A model generated the notes under the pieces. It made no database searches. It was not told the origin of the DNA and worked only from the letters and a program-made list of their open reading frames with translations. From positions 49,614 to 113,613 of the forward strand of contig DWWP01000010.1 of NCBI GenBank assembly GCA_019119635.1: a stretch of 64,000 bases of DNA, read 5' to 3'. The stretch is from Candidatus Dietzia intestinipullorum (lineage in GTDB: Bacteria > Actinomycetota > Actinomycetes > Mycobacteriales > Mycobacteriaceae). Each line of letters starts with the position of its first letter. Position 1 is the stretch's first letter. The position numbers and the translations under genes were made by a program. Shown here piece after piece: positions 42,983-53,129 of the stretch.

Positions 42983-43867
42983 TTGACCTCCACCGCGGCC
43001 CACGGCATCGACTCCCCCGCCCTCCTGTCCTGGTTCGACCGCGCCGGGCGGCCCCTCCCGTGGCGTGGGGAGGGCGTCAGCGCCTGGGAGATCCTGCTCT
43101 GCGAGGTGATGAGCCAGCAGACGCCGGTCGCCCGCGTGGAGCCCGTGTGGCGGGCGTGGCTCGAGCGCTGGCCCGGGCCGGCCGAGCTCGCCGCCGCGTC
43201 CCCGGGCGAGGTGATCCGGATGTGGGGCAAGCTCGGCTACCCCCGCCGGGCGCTGCGGCTGCAGGAGTGCGCCCTCGTCGTCGTCGACCGTTTCGGCGGC
43301 GAGGTCCCCACCGGGGTCGACGACCTCCTCTCCCTACCCGGGGTCGGCGACTACACCGCCCGGGCCGTGGCGTGCTTCGCGCACGGGCAGGCCGTCCCGG
43401 TGGTCGACACCAACGTGCGGCGGGTGGTCGCCCGGGCGGTCAACGGCGTGGCCGAGGCGGGCCCGCCGTCCAACCGTCGCGACCTCGCCGCCGTAGAGGC
43501 TCTCCTGCCGGCGCGGCGGGCGGAGGCGGTCGCGTTCTCCGTGGCGATCATGGAGCTGGGTGCGCTCGTGTGCACCGCGCGGTCGCCGCGATGCGACGAC
43601 TGCCCGCTGGCCGCCTCGTGCGCGTGGGTGGCCGCCGGGAAGCCCGAGTGGGACGGGCCGCGGCGCAGGGCCCAGACCTACGCCGGCACCGACCGTCAGG
43701 TCCGCGGGATGCTGCTGGACGTGTTGCGCGACGGCGACGGCACCGCGACGGCCTCGCGGCTGGACGCCGTCTGGCCCGACGAGGTGCAGCGGGCGAGGGC
43801 GCTGGCCTCACTTGTCGACGACGGGCTGGTGGTGCGGGTCGACGAGGGATATTCGCTGCCGGGGTGA
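42983..43867 (+). CDS. mutY: A/G-specific adenine DNA glycosylase
   Basis: A protein of 294 residues. It removes adenine paired with 8-oxoguanine. The helix-hairpin-helix and catalytic Asp are in LLSLPGVGDYTARAVA and PVVDTNVRRVVARAV; the glutamate that protonates adenine is in CEVMSQQT. The iron-sulfur cluster ligands follow the C-x6-C-x2-C-x5-C spacing (CTARSPRCDDCPLAASC). The start is uncertain: TTG 42983 leaves room for divergent promoters, TTG 42953 (the track start) would leave only eight bases. The C-terminal NUDIX-like 8-oxoG recognition domain is short, as in mycobacterial MutY. Confidence 0.88.
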   Translation: MTSTAAHGIDSPALLSWFDRAGRPLPWRGEGVSAWEILLCEVMSQQTPVARVEPVWRAWLERWPGPAELAAASPGEVIRMWGKLGYPRRALRLQECALVVVDRFGGEVPTGVDDLLSLPGVGDYTARAVACFAHGQAVPVVDTNVRRVVARAVNGVAEAGPPSNRRDLAAVEALLPARRAEAVAFSVAIMELGALVCTARSPRCDDCPLAASCAWVAAGKPEWDGPRRRAQTYAGTDRQVRGMLLDVLRDGDGTATASRLDAVWPDEVQRARALASLVDDGLVVRVDEGYSLPG

Positions 43868-43931
43868 ACAGAACGGCCGGAACGGGCTGCCGGCGTTGAC
43901 GGACGCACCCGAGGACTCATAGCGTCGAACC

Positions 43932-45203
43932 ATGGGCCCCGTCCGAACAGCAGTCCGCCGGTCGGGCTGTGGCCTGATGGCCACCGCGCTCCTGCTCACG
44001 GGCTGCGCCGGATCGGCGGACGGACCGGACTCGGAAGTGGAGCATCAACCGGTGGCACTGGACGAGGCTCGCGCGGTGGACGACGCGGTGGCCGCGACGA
44101 CCGAACTGGGAACGCGGCTACTCGACTGGTCACAGTCCGGGCACGGCGAGCCGGAGAACTCGATCATCTCGCCGGCGTCGGTCGCCGTCATGCTGGCGAT
44201 GCTCGCGGAGGGTGCCGAGGGTCCGGCGGCCGACGAGCTCGACGTGGCGCTCGGAGCGTCCGGACAGGACCGGACCCAGGCCTACAGCGCGCTGCAGGCC
44301 GCGGTGCTCGGCTACGACGACGACCCGTCACTGATCCAGGGCGAGGAACTCCCCGAGCGTCCGCTACTCCACCTGGCCAACCACATCGCGGTCGATGACG
44401 ACGCAGAGGTCGGGCAGCCGTTCCTCGACGCCCTCGCGCGGAGCTTCAGCGCGGACACGTCCCAGATCGACCTCGCCGGGGACTCCCGGAGACTGGACGA
44501 GTGGGTCTCCGAGCACACCGGTGGGCTCATCGACAGGTCCGCGATCGAGCCCGGCCCGGGTCTCGAGTTCGTTCTCCAGAATGCGGTCCTCCTGGCCGCA
44601 CGGTGGCAGCACCAGTTCGCCGCATCGGAGACCCGACCGCGCGACTTCCACGGCCCCGGTGGCGCCACCACCCAAGTCGACTTCATGCACCAGGACATCA
44701 CGGCGACCTACTCGAACGCCGACGGGACCCAAGCGGTGCGACTGCCCTACACCGAGGGGTTCGCGATGGACGTGGTACTCCCCGCCGAGGGCGCACAGCC
44801 GTCCGACCTCGACCCCGGTCACTGGTCGACGTTGGACGACGACCTGGCCGCTGATCCGGCCACCGCGGTCGATCTGGCGATGCCGCGGATCGACGTCGAC
44901 ACCGACCTCCCCCTCCTCGGGGCGCTCGAAGCCATCGGGTTGGGCTCGGTCATATCGGGCGACAGCCTCGACCCGATCGCGCCCGGCACCGAGATCGGCC
45001 AGGCCGAGCACAGGGCCGTCATGACAGTCGACGAGTCGGGGACGGTCGCAGCCGCGGTCACCGAGGTCGCCGGCGTCACCTCAGCCCCGCCTCCGCCCGA
45101 GAACACCGCCCGGATGGTCGTGGACCGCCCCTTCGTGTTGCGGATCGTGCACGAGGAGACCGGCTGGCCGCTGTTCATGGGCGTCATCGCGCAACCCGCA
45201 TAG
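43932..45203 (+). CDS. Lipoprotein serpin (serine protease inhibitor)
   Basis: A protein of 423 residues. A signal peptide ends in lipobox LTGC (residues 22-25), so the serpin would be lipid-anchored outside the cell membrane. The serpin body is complete: NSIISPASVAVMLAMLAEGA at the N-terminal side, FVLQNAVLLAARWQHQF in the breach region, and the reactive loop near residues 360-380. The hinge ESGTVAAAVTEVAG keeps the small residues needed for loop insertion, so it is probably inhibitory. By position the scissile bond is near Thr-Ser-Ala, suggesting a target that cuts after small residues. Base use is as its neighbours. M. tuberculosis has no equivalent between mutY and mhuD. Confidence 0.88.
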   Translation: MGPVRTAVRRSGCGLMATALLLTGCAGSADGPDSEVEHQPVALDEARAVDDAVAATTELGTRLLDWSQSGHGEPENSIISPASVAVMLAMLAEGAEGPAADELDVALGASGQDRTQAYSALQAAVLGYDDDPSLIQGEELPERPLLHLANHIAVDDDAEVGQPFLDALARSFSADTSQIDLAGDSRRLDEWVSEHTGGLIDRSAIEPGPGLEFVLQNAVLLAARWQHQFAASETRPRDFHGPGGATTQVDFMHQDITATYSNADGTQAVRLPYTEGFAMDVVLPAEGAQPSDLDPGHWSTLDDDLAADPATAVDLAMPRIDVDTDLPLLGALEAIGLGSVISGDSLDPIAPGTEIGQAEHRAVMTVDESGTVAAAVTEVAGVTSAPPPPENTARMVVDRPFVLRIVHEETGWPLFMGVIAQPA

Positions 45204-45205
45204 CC

Positions 45206-45231
45206 CGCCCGGCCCCTGCCCGGGCCGGGCG
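45206..45231 (+). terminator. GC-rich hairpin after the serpin gene
   Basis: CGCCCGGCCC pairs perfectly with GGGCCGGGCG around a six-base loop, two bases after the stop codon. No T-run follows, so it may be a weak or factor-assisted terminator. Confidence 0.55.
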
Positions 45232-45267
45232 ATGTGCCCCGCGAATCCTGAGGGTAGGCTCGCCTAC

Positions 45268-45576
45268 ATGGCAGTCGTCAAGATCAACGCCCTCAATATC
45301 CCGCCGCAGGCCGGGCCCGAGCTCGAGCGTCGCTTCTCCGAGCGCGCGCACACCGTCGAGCATTCCCCGGGCTTCCTCGGCTTCCAGCTGCTCCGTCCCA
45401 CCGCGGGCGAGGAGCGGTACTTCGTGGTGACCACGTGGGAGGACGAGGAGTCCTTCGCGGCATGGCGCGACGGGGACGCCCGGGCGGCCCATAAGGGTGA
45501 GCACGGCAAGCCCGTCGCCGAGGGCGCCAACCTCCTCGAGTTCGATGTCGTCATGGACGTCAAGCCCGCCGGCTGA
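45268..45576 (+). CDS. mhuD: Heme-degrading monooxygenase MhuD
   Basis: A protein of 102 residues (105 in M. tuberculosis Rv3592). Sequence is close: VVKINAL with Asn7, VEHSPGFLGFQLLRP, EERYFVVTTWED, Trp66 and the heme-ligating His75 in RAAHKGEHG. MhuD breaks heme into iron and mycobilins without carbon monoxide, for iron salvage. ATG 45268 gives Asn and His at the expected positions. Confidence 0.94.
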   Translation: MAVVKINALNIPPQAGPELERRFSERAHTVEHSPGFLGFQLLRPTAGEERYFVVTTWEDEESFAAWRDGDARAAHKGEHGKPVAEGANLLEFDVVMDVKPAG

Positions 45577-45607
45577 TCCCGCCCCCTAGACCACCACAGC
45601 GCCCCTC

Positions 45608-46000
45608 ATGGACCGGATCGCAGAGCAGCCGTTCGCCATCGCCTTCGGCACGCTCTTCGTGATCGTGATGCTGCGCGCCAACGCCACCTACTGGCTCGGC
45701 CGGGGCGCACTGTACGGCGGGACGCTCAGCGAGAAGCTCGCCCACCGCCTCGAGGGGCCGACCATGCAGCGGGCCCAACGCTTCTCCGCCCGCTTCGGGG
45801 TGATCGCGGTGCCGCTGTCGTTCCTCACCATCGGTATCCAGACCGCGATCAACTTCAGCGCCGGCTTCACCCGGATGCCACTCCGGCGATACCTGCCCGC
45901 CGTGGCCGTCGGCTGCGTCCTCTGGGCACTGCTCTACTCCACCGTCGGCATGGTCGGGTGGGGCGCCATCACGACACTGTGGGACCGGATCACGACCTGA
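45608..46000 (+). CDS. Small DedA/VTT-like membrane protein
   Basis: A protein of 130 residues with three or four hydrophobic segments. FGVIAVPLSFLTIGIQTAINFSAGFTRM resembles the core of VTT/DedA proteins, in a shortened form. DedA relatives help move lipid carriers across the membrane; the role here is unknown. It follows mhuD by 31 bases. Confidence 0.65.
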   Translation: MDRIAEQPFAIAFGTLFVIVMLRANATYWLGRGALYGGTLSEKLAHRLEGPTMQRAQRFSARFGVIAVPLSFLTIGIQTAINFSAGFTRMPLRRYLPAVAVGCVLWALLYSTVGMVGWGAITTLWDRITT

Positions 46001-46163
46001 CGGTCGAGATCGGCAGATATTGGTCGTGCTCACTGCGGCGTCCGGCGACGCCGGCCGCGATGAGCACGACAAAAACCGCAGTACAGACGACCTTTCCCGT
46101 GCCTCCTGGGCGGGGCCGGCGGGCGGCGTGCGCGGACCAGCCAGGGCCTCGCACCGAAATGAC

Positions 46164-46201
46164 CGACGGCCCCCACCTCGTGAACGAGGTGGGGGCCGTC
46201 G
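46164..46201 (-). terminator. Strong hairpin terminator downstream of clpC
   Basis: An 18-bp perfect stem (CGACGGCCCCCACCTCGT with its complement) encloses a two-base loop, 22 bases past the clpC stop. On the clpC strand the stem is followed by CATTTC, a poor T-tract. It also faces the convergent DedA-like gene and may stop transcripts from both sides. Nothing else is seen in the 223-base gap. Confidence 0.8.
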
Positions 46202-46223
46202 ACTGCTTCAGCCGCGGGGCCGG

Positions 46224-48878
46224 TCAGCTGGTGGCCGGGGCCGCTCCGCCGCCGCTGGCGGGGCCGCCGCCGGTGGAGCCACCACCGAAGCCGCCCGAGG
46301 ACGGCGGGAGCGAATCGCCCGGGCCGGCCTCGCCGGCGGGAGCGACGCTCGCCGCGACCTCCTCACGATCCTCCTCGAGCTCGGCCTCCGGGCGCGGTGA
46401 GCCCGAGAACGTGAACCTGGCGTCCTCGGTCTTGTCGGACTCGCCGTCCCAGCCCTCGACGTCGACCGAGACGAGCTCGCCGGCCGCGACCTCGCCGAAG
46501 AGGATCTTCTCCGACAGCTGGTCCTCGATCTCGCGCTGGATCGTGCGACGCAGCGGCCGCGCGCCCAGCACCGGGTCGAAGCCACGCTTGGCCAGCAGAT
46601 GCTTGGCCTTGTCCGTGACCTCGACGTCCATGTCCTTGGTCTTGAGCGCCGTGCGGACACGACCCACCATGAGGTCGACCATCTCGACGATCTGCTCCTC
46701 GGTGAGCTGGTGGAACACCACGATCTCGTCGATCCGGTTGAGGAACTCCGGACGGAAGTGCTTCTTCAGCTCGTCGTTGACCTTCTGCTTCATCCGCTCG
46801 TAGGCGTCATCCCCGCTGTCGGAGGACTGGAAGCCCAGCCCGACGGCCTTGGAGATGTCCTTGGTGCCCAGGTTGGACGTGAAGATCAGCACGGTGTTCT
46901 TGAAGTCCACCATGCGGCCCTGGCCGTCGGTGAGACGGCCGTCCTCGAGCACCTGCAGGAGGGTGTTGTAGATCTCCGAGTGGGCCTTCTCGATCTCGTC
47001 GAACAGGACCACCGAGAACGGCTTGCGCCGCACCTTCTCCGTGAGCTGGCCACCCTCCTCGTAGCCGACGTACCCGGGGGGCGCGCCGAACAGGCGGGAG
47101 GCGGTGAAACGGTCGTGGAACTCGCCCATGTCGATCTGGATGAGCGCGTCATCCTCACCGAACAGGAACTGGGCCAGCGCCTTGGACAGCTCCGTCTTGC
47201 CCACACCGGACGGGCCGGCGAAGATGAACGAGCCGCTGGGGCGCTTGGGGTCCTTGAGCCCGGCACGCGTGCGGCGGATGGCCCGCGAGACCGCCTTGAT
47301 GGCGTCCTCCTGGCCGATGATCCGCTTGTGCAGCTCGTCCTCCATGCGGAGCAGACGCGTGGTCTCCTCCTCGGTGAGCTTGAAGACGGGGATGCCGGTC
47401 CAGTTGCCCAGGACCTCGGCGATCTGCTCCTCGTCGACCACGGCGGCCACGTCCATATCGCCCGCACGCCACTGCTTCTCACGCTCGGAGCGCTCGGCGA
47501 TGAGCTTCTTCTCCGTGTCCCGCAGGCCCGCGGCCTTCTCGAAGTCCTGCGCGTCGATCGCGGACTCCTTCTCGCGCCGCGTGTCGGCGATCTTCTCGTC
47601 GAACTCGCGCAGGTCCGGCGGCGCCGTCATCCGCTTGATGCGCATCCGCGCGCCGGCCTCGTCGATGAGGTCGATCGCCTTGTCCGGCAGGAACCGGTCG
47701 TTGATGTAGCGGTCCGCGAGCTGCGCGGACGCGGCCAGCGCGGCATCGGTGATGGTCACGCGGTGATGCGCCTCGTAGCGGTCGCGCAGCCCCTTGAGGA
47801 TCTCCACGGACAGGTCGACGCCCGGCTCGGGGACCTGGACCGGCTGGAAACGACGCTCGAGCGCCGCGTCCTTCTCGATGTGCTTGCGGTACTCCTCGAG
47901 CGTGGTGGCACCGATGGTCTGCAGCTCACCGCGGGCCAGCTTGGGCTTGAGGATGCTGGCCGCATCGATCGCGCCCTCGGCGGCACCGGCACCGACGAGC
48001 GTGTGGATCTCGTCGATGAACAGGATGATATCGCCGCGCTGGTTGATCTCCTTGAGCACCTTCTTGAGGCGCTCCTCGAAGTCACCGCGGTACCGCGAGC
48101 CCGCGACCAGCGAGCCGAGGTCCAGGTTGTAGAGCTGCTTGTCCTTGAGCGTCTCCGGCACCTCGCCGTTGACGATGGACTGCGCCAGCCCCTCGACGAC
48201 CGCCGTCTTGCCGACGCCGGGCTCACCGATGAGGACCGGGTTGTTTTTTGTGCGCCGGGAGAGCACCTGCATGATGCGCTCCACCTCCTTGGCGCGCCCC
48301 ACCACGGGATCGAGCTTGCCTTCCAGGGCGGCCTGGGTGAGGTTGCGGCCGAACTGGTCCAGGACCGTCGACGACGACGGCGCGCCGGACTCACGTCCGC
48401 CGGTGCCCGCCGGTGTGCCGGAGGCCTCGGCCTCCTTGCCCTGGTAGCCCGAGAGCAGCTGGATGACCTGCTGGCGCACACGCGTGAGGTCCGCGCCGAG
48501 CTTGACCAGCACCTGCGCTGCCACGCCCTCGCCCTCGCGGATGAGGCCGAGCAGGATGTGCTCGGTGCCGATGTAGTTGTGGCCCAGCTGCAGCGCCTCA
48601 CGCAGGCTCAGCTCGAGCACCTTCTTGGCGCGGGGGGTGAAGGGGATGTGGCCGCTGGGCGCCTGCTGGCCCTGGCCGATGATCTCCTCCACCTGACTAC
48701 GCACGGCCTCGAGCGAGATGCCGAGGGATTCGAGCGCCTTGGCGGCCACTCCCTCGCCCTCGTGGATCAGCCCCAGCAGGATGTGCTCGGTGCCGATGTA
48801 GTTGTGGTTGAGCATCCTGGCCTCTTCCTGGGCCAGGACGACGACGCGACGCGCGCGGTCGGTAAACCGTTCGAACAT
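46224..48878 (-). CDS. clpC: ATP-dependent Clp protease ATP-binding subunit ClpC
   Basis: A protein of 884 residues (ClpC1 of M. tuberculosis: 848). Two Clp_N repeats lie in residues 1-150 ([18 protein letters not shown] and [18 protein letters not shown]). AAA domain 1 has GEPGVGKT (about 215), a UVR/coiled middle region follows ([13 protein letters not shown]), then AAA domain 2 with GPSGVGKTE (about 555). The C-terminal tail of 60 residues is longer than usual and Gly/Ser/Pro/Ala-rich. ClpC unfolds substrates for ClpP. The ATG opens [12 protein letters not shown], exact for the family. Confidence 0.97.
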   Translation of the reverse strand: MFERFTDRARRVVVLAQEEARMLNHNYIGTEHILLGLIHEGEGVAAKALESLGISLEAVRSQVEEIIGQGQQAPSGHIPFTPRAKKVLELSLREALQLGHNYIGTEHILLGLIREGEGVAAQVLVKLGADLTRVRQQVIQLLSGYQGKEAEASGTPAGTGGRESGAPSSSTVLDQFGRNLTQAALEGKLDPVVGRAKEVERIMQVLSRRTKNNPVLIGEPGVGKTAVVEGLAQSIVNGEVPETLKDKQLYNLDLGSLVAGSRYRGDFEERLKKVLKEINQRGDIILFIDEIHTLVGAGAAEGAIDAASILKPKLARGELQTIGATTLEEYRKHIEKDAALERRFQPVQVPEPGVDLSVEILKGLRDRYEAHHRVTITDAALAASAQLADRYINDRFLPDKAIDLIDEAGARMRIKRMTAPPDLREFDEKIADTRREKESAIDAQDFEKAAGLRDTEKKLIAERSEREKQWRAGDMDVAAVVDEEQIAEVLGNWTGIPVFKLTEEETTRLLRMEDELHKRIIGQEDAIKAVSRAIRRTRAGLKDPKRPSGSFIFAGPSGVGKTELSKALAQFLFGEDDALIQIDMGEFHDRFTASRLFGAPPGYVGYEEGGQLTEKVRRKPFSVVLFDEIEKAHSEIYNTLLQVLEDGRLTDGQGRMVDFKNTVLIFTSNLGTKDISKAVGLGFQSSDSGDDAYERMKQKVNDELKKHFRPEFLNRIDEIVVFHQLTEEQIVEMVDLMVGRVRTALKTKDMDVEVTDKAKHLLAKRGFDPVLGARPLRRTIQREIEDQLSEKILFGEVAAGELVSVDVEGWDGESDKTEDARFTFSGSPRPEAELEEDREEVAASVAPAGEAGPGDSLPPSSGGFGGGSTGGGPASGGGAAPATS

Positions 48879-49090
48879 CGTGCTACCTCACATTCCTCGG
48901 GTTTTCACCACTGTAGTGGCCCGGTCCGACGTCCTGCACCGCAGGAGAGGGACCTGAGTCCGTCACCAGGGTTCAACGCGGCAGGTCGCGGAATCATTGC
49001 CGGATCGTGTACGCCGTAAGCGAACGCGGCGGCGCCCCGGACGGCGGCTAGGGTCGGCCCCATGCGTCAGGCCCTGCCCACGGACCCGCG

Positions 49091-51658
49091 GTGAGCCCGT
49101 TCGACCTCGAGCGGCTCGGCCGTGACCTGCCCTTCGCCGCCGCACTCCCCGCACTGCGTGAGGCCCTGGCGGGTCCCGGCGCGGCGGTGGTCCAGGCGCC
49201 GCCGGGGACGGGCAAGACCACGTTGGTCCCGCCGGCGGTCGCGATGGCGGACGGCGGCGCGGGCCGGGTCGTGGTGACCCAGCCCCGCCGCGTGGCCGCC
49301 CGGTCCGCGGCCGGCCGACTGGCCGAGCTCTCGGGCACGCGGGTCGGCGGCGTGGTCGGCCACACCGTCCGCGGGGACCGGCGGGTGGGCCCGGACACGC
49401 GGGTGGAGTTCGTGACCCCGGGCGTGCTGGTCCGGCGTCTGATCGCGGACCCGGACCTGCCCGGCGTGCGCGCCGTGGTGCTGGACGAGGTCCACGAGCG
49501 GGACCTGGAGTCGGATCTGGCGTTCGCCCTGCTCTGCGAACTCCGGCAGCTCCGCGACGACCTGCCGGTGGTGGCGATGTCCGCGACGGTCGAGGCGGCC
49601 CGGTTCGCGACCCTGCTGGGCGGGCCGGGGGCCGGACCCGTTCCGGTGGTGGACGTCCCCGCGACCCCGCATCCCCTCGACATCCGCTACCTCCCGCCCG
49701 CGGTCGCCCGGATGGGGGCCCGCGGGGTCGCCGACGGCTTCCTCGACCACGCGGCCGCGGTGACCGCACAGGAGGTGGACGCGACCGGCGTGGACGCCCT
49801 CGTCTTCCTCCCCGGCGTCCGCGAGATCGAGCGCGTGATGCGCTCACTCGAGCACCGGCTGGGCGCGCGCGCCGAGGTGCTCCCGCTCCACGGCCGTCTC
49901 GACGGCGCCGCGCAGGACCGCGCCGTGTCCGGCGGGGGCCGGGGCGTGCCCCGCGTGGTGGTCTCGACCGACCTGGCAGAGTCGTCGCTCACGGTGCCGG
50001 GGGTGCGCCTGGTGGTGGACGCGTGCCTGAGCCGCGAACCGCGCCGGGACACCGTGCGGGACATGACGGGACTGGTGACGGTCTCCGCCTCGCGGGACTC
50101 GTGCGTCCAGCGCGCCGGCCGCGCGGCCCGGCTCGGCCCGGGCACCGCACTGCGACTGCTCTCCGAGGACGAGTTCTCCCGGCTGTCCGCGCACCGCACG
50201 CCCGCGATCGCCACCTCGGACCTCACCTCGTTCGCACTCGACGCCGCCTGCTGGGGCGCGCCGCGTGGCGAGGGGCTCGCGCTGCCCGACCCGCCCCCGC
50301 CTGCCGGGATGGACCGCGCGCAGGCCGTGCTGGAGGGACTGGGCGCGGTCGACGCCGACGGCCGCGCCACCGCCCGGGGCCGCGAGCTCGCCCGGATCCC
50401 CGCCGACCCGCGCCACGCCCGGGCGCTGCTCGACGGCGCCCCGCTCGTCGGCCGCCGGACGGCCGCCCGGATCACGGCGCTGCTCACCTCCGATCGCCGC
50501 TCCCCCGCCGGGGACCTGGTCGCGGATCTGCGGGCCCTGGACGAGGGCCGCGCCCCCGACGCGGCGGCGTGGGAGCGCGACGCGCGCCGCCTCGAGGGGC
50601 TGGCCTCGCCCGGTGGCGATCCGACCGGGCCCGGCGGGAGCCCGGCAGGACCCGACGACCGGCGGGCCCTGCCGCTCGACGAGGCCGTGGGCGCGGTCGT
50701 CGCGCTCGCCCACCCCGACCGGATCGCGCAGCGGCGCGGCGCACAGTACTCGTTCGTCTCCGGAACCGGCGCCGTCCTGCCCCCGGGTTCGGCGCTGCAC
50801 GGCCACGAGTGGCTCGCGGTGGCCGAGGTCGGGCGCGCGTCGGGGCGCACCGCCGGCGAGGCCGGCGCGGTGATCCGGTCGGCGGCGCCGATCGACCGCG
50901 CGGCCGCCGAGCGCGCCGCAGCCGGGTATCGGTACGACGACGAGACGGCGGAGTTCTCCGGCGGAACGCTCACGGCGCGCCGGGTGCAGCGCCTCGGGCG
51001 GATCGAACTGTCCTCCACTCCGGTGCGGGCCGGGTACGCCGCCGCGGTCACAGCTGTTGCCACCGCCGTCCGCGCGAGCGGGATCGGTGCGCTCGGGCCC
51101 GACGACGAGTCCCTGCGCGTGTGGCGCCGGATGGCGTTGGCGCACCGCGCCCTCGGGCAGGGCTGGCCGGACGTGTCCGCCCCCGCCCTGGCGGACCGCA
51201 TCGAGGAGTGGCTGGGCCCGGAGGTGGACGCTCTCGCGGCGGGCGGGCGCATCGCGGGGCGGGCGATCGGCCCGGCGCTGCGGCGCCTGCTCCCGTGGCC
51301 CGCGGCGTCGCGGTTCGACGAGCTCGTGCCCGACCGTCTGCGGGTGCCCAGCTCGTCGTCGTACCGGGTCGACTACCCGGACCCCGGCTCCGACGACGCG
51401 CCCGTGCTGGCGGTCAAACTCCAGGAGTGCTTCGGGTGGCGGTCCTCCCCGCGGATCTGCGACGGACGCGTGCCGGTGACCGTCCACCTGCTCTCCCCCG
51501 CCGGCCGGCCGCTCGCTGTCACGCGCGACCTCGAGTTCTTCTGGCGGCAGGCGTATCCGGGAGTCCGTGCCGATATGCGTGGCCGCTATCCCCGGCACCC
51601 GTGGCCGGAGGATCCTCTCAGCGCCGCGCCCACGCGCCGGACGAACCCCCGCAAATGA
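49091..51658 (+). CDS. hrpB: ATP-dependent helicase HrpB
   Basis: A protein of 855 residues. DExH helicase motifs: Walker A APPGTGKTT (about residue 39), DEVHERD, SATVEAARF, the C-terminal RecA domain with LVFLPGVREIERV and QRAGRAARLGPG. The C-terminal HrpB domain ends with FFWRQAYPGVRADMRGRYPRHPWPEDP. The cellular role of HrpB is poorly known; relatives act on RNA. GTG 49091 is the start. It sits with two more plus-strand genes where M. tuberculosis has lsr2, between clpC and lysS. Confidence 0.9.
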   Translation: MSPFDLERLGRDLPFAAALPALREALAGPGAAVVQAPPGTGKTTLVPPAVAMADGGAGRVVVTQPRRVAARSAAGRLAELSGTRVGGVVGHTVRGDRRVGPDTRVEFVTPGVLVRRLIADPDLPGVRAVVLDEVHERDLESDLAFALLCELRQLRDDLPVVAMSATVEAARFATLLGGPGAGPVPVVDVPATPHPLDIRYLPPAVARMGARGVADGFLDHAAAVTAQEVDATGVDALVFLPGVREIERVMRSLEHRLGARAEVLPLHGRLDGAAQDRAVSGGGRGVPRVVVSTDLAESSLTVPGVRLVVDACLSREPRRDTVRDMTGLVTVSASRDSCVQRAGRAARLGPGTALRLLSEDEFSRLSAHRTPAIATSDLTSFALDAACWGAPRGEGLALPDPPPPAGMDRAQAVLEGLGAVDADGRATARGRELARIPADPRHARALLDGAPLVGRRTAARITALLTSDRRSPAGDLVADLRALDEGRAPDAAAWERDARRLEGLASPGGDPTGPGGSPAGPDDRRALPLDEAVGAVVALAHPDRIAQRRGAQYSFVSGTGAVLPPGSALHGHEWLAVAEVGRASGRTAGEAGAVIRSAAPIDRAAAERAAAGYRYDDETAEFSGGTLTARRVQRLGRIELSSTPVRAGYAAAVTAVATAVRASGIGALGPDDESLRVWRRMALAHRALGQGWPDVSAPALADRIEEWLGPEVDALAAGGRIAGRAIGPALRRLLPWPAASRFDELVPDRLRVPSSSSYRVDYPDPGSDDAPVLAVKLQECFGWRSSPRICDGRVPVTVHLLSPAGRPLAVTRDLEFFWRQAYPGVRADMRGRYPRHPWPEDPLSAAPTRRTNPRK

Positions 51659-51758
51659 AAGTCCCATTAGCATAACGAGCCCCGGCGTGCGGAAGATTTA
51701 TCGATTCCGAGCCCCTAGAGTGAAGGCAGTCACGCTACCCACACGAGGGGTGATCGAC

Positions 51759-52280
51759 ATGACCTACTCTGCTCCCGCCCCGCACCGGTCCGCCCTGCCG
51801 ACCCGAGCGCAGGACCGCAGGAAGGTGGTCCCCCACCCCACCAACCGGATCGGCGCACTCGTCGCCACCGCCGGGCTCGCGCTCGCGCTGATCAGCCTGT
51901 ACCTGCCGTGGCTCCACGCGGACTCCGGGTCCTTCACCGCACTGGACATCACGTCGGTGATCGACGTCCGCAGCGTCGCCCCGGTGCTCTTCCTGGGCCT
52001 GGTCGTCATGATGTTGCTGGTGGCCGTCAGTCTGGTCACCCGCCTGGGCGCCGCGGCCACCGCGGCCGCCGCCGTCTCCGCGGTGGGACTGATCGCGCAC
52101 GTCGCGTTCATGTGGATCCTCTACGACTCCGCGGGAACGGCCGACCCGACGCTCGCCGGCCTCCCGGCCGGGGCCGGTGTGTCCTGGGGCCCGTACGTCG
52201 CCGCGCTCGGGTTCCTGGTGGCCACCCTCGGATCCGCGTGGGCCGCGAAGTCCGCGACCATCCACCTCTCCGACCTCTGA
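51759..52280 (+). CDS. Four-helix membrane protein, unknown function
   Basis: A protein of 173 residues with four likely transmembrane helices (about 35-52, 75-92, 98-117, 140-160) and a basic N-terminus. No domain recognised. ATG 51759 was taken, as the longer track ORF overlaps hrpB; a TAGAGT -10 at 51716-51721 lies 37 bases upstream. Confidence 0.65.
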   Translation: MTYSAPAPHRSALPTRAQDRRKVVPHPTNRIGALVATAGLALALISLYLPWLHADSGSFTALDITSVIDVRSVAPVLFLGLVVMMLLVAVSLVTRLGAAATAAAAVSAVGLIAHVAFMWILYDSAGTADPTLAGLPAGAGVSWGPYVAALGFLVATLGSAWAAKSATIHLSDL

Positions 52281-52339
52281 GCGGGCCGGCGCCCGCCGCG
52301 CCCCGGGCGCACCGGGCGGTCGGGGCCCGCACGTCTGGT

Positions 52340-52345
52340 TAGAGT
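52340..52345 (+). promoter_or_regulatory. Candidate -10 for the L,D-transpeptidase gene
   Basis: TAGAGT ends six bases before ATG 52352. That spacing would place the transcription start on the start codon, so the mRNA may be leaderless, despite the GGAGG that lies too close to serve as a ribosome site. Confidence 0.5.
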
Positions 52346-52351
52346 GGAGGC

Positions 52352-53113
52352 ATGGCCCACCCCACGAGTCCGCGTGAGGACGGTCGACGTCGGCAGCTCG
52401 GCCGTGCCCGAGTCGCGGCCCTGGGCGCCGCAGCGCTCATGGGAGCGGGGGTCGCGACCGCCGCGTCCGGCTCCCCCGCCTCCTCCGACCAACCGGCCGA
52501 GGCCGTGGCCTCGGCACCGAACGCACCGGATGAGGTCGTCGACGAGACGCCACAGCCGGTGACCGTGGACGCCGAACTCGTCCGCTCGGTGGCCCACCAG
52601 GTCCTCGCCGAGCAGGGTCGGGACCCGACGTTGACCGACCTCGACCTCATCACCCGTGACGTCCTCGCGCAGGGCCCGCTCGAGGCGTCCGACGTGCACC
52701 GGGTCACCACCGAGACCCTCCTGGGCAACGGGCCCGGCGGGCCCGTCGAGACCGGCGAGGCACCGCCCCCGGAGTGCCCGCCCACCGCCCGGGCGTGCAT
52801 CGACGTGGACGACAAGACCGCCTGGATGCTCACCGACGGCCGGGTCACCTACGGCCCGGTCCCCGTCACCACCGGCAGGGACGGGTACGAGACCACGCGG
52901 GGGACCCACGAGGTGATCCGGCACGTCCGGCACGAACACAGCCTGCCGTTCGACTCACCGATGCCGTACTCCACCTACTTCACCCGGAACGGGATCGCCT
53001 TCCACCAGGGGCGCCTGGACGAGCCGTCGCACGGCTGCATCCACATGGGGCACGACGCGGCCTCGCACTTCTTTGAGAACCTGCAGGTCGGGGACGAGGT
53101 CGTGGCGTTCTGA
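52352..53113 (+). CDS. L,D-transpeptidase (YkuD domain), secreted
   Basis: A protein of 253 residues. A signal peptide (ARVAALGAAALMGAGVATAA) is followed by an Ala/Pro/Glu-rich linker and a YkuD domain from about residue 145 (CIDVDDKTAWMLTDG). The catalytic motif is SHGCIHM, with the upstream His in IAFHQGRLDEP. Such enzymes form 3-3 cross-links in peptidoglycan or attach proteins. It has no Ig-like domains, unlike mycobacterial LdtMt2, and the C-terminus ends soon after the catalytic Cys. Convergent with lysS after 16 bases. Confidence 0.85.
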   Translation: MAHPTSPREDGRRRQLGRARVAALGAAALMGAGVATAASGSPASSDQPAEAVASAPNAPDEVVDETPQPVTVDAELVRSVAHQVLAEQGRDPTLTDLDLITRDVLAQGPLEASDVHRVTTETLLGNGPGGPVETGEAPPPECPPTARACIDVDDKTAWMLTDGRVTYGPVPVTTGRDGYETTRGTHEVIRHVRHEHSLPFDSPMPYSTYFTRNGIAFHQGRLDEPSHGCIHMGHDAASHFFENLQVGDEVVAF

Positions 53114-53129
53114 GCCGTGCGCCGGCCCG

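Noticed and set aside
46599-49019. 806-residue plus-strand ORF
   Set aside because: Antisense of clpC, which is a certain gene.
49844-51673. 609-residue minus-strand ORF
   Set aside because: Antisense of hrpB with Arg/Gly-rich composition.
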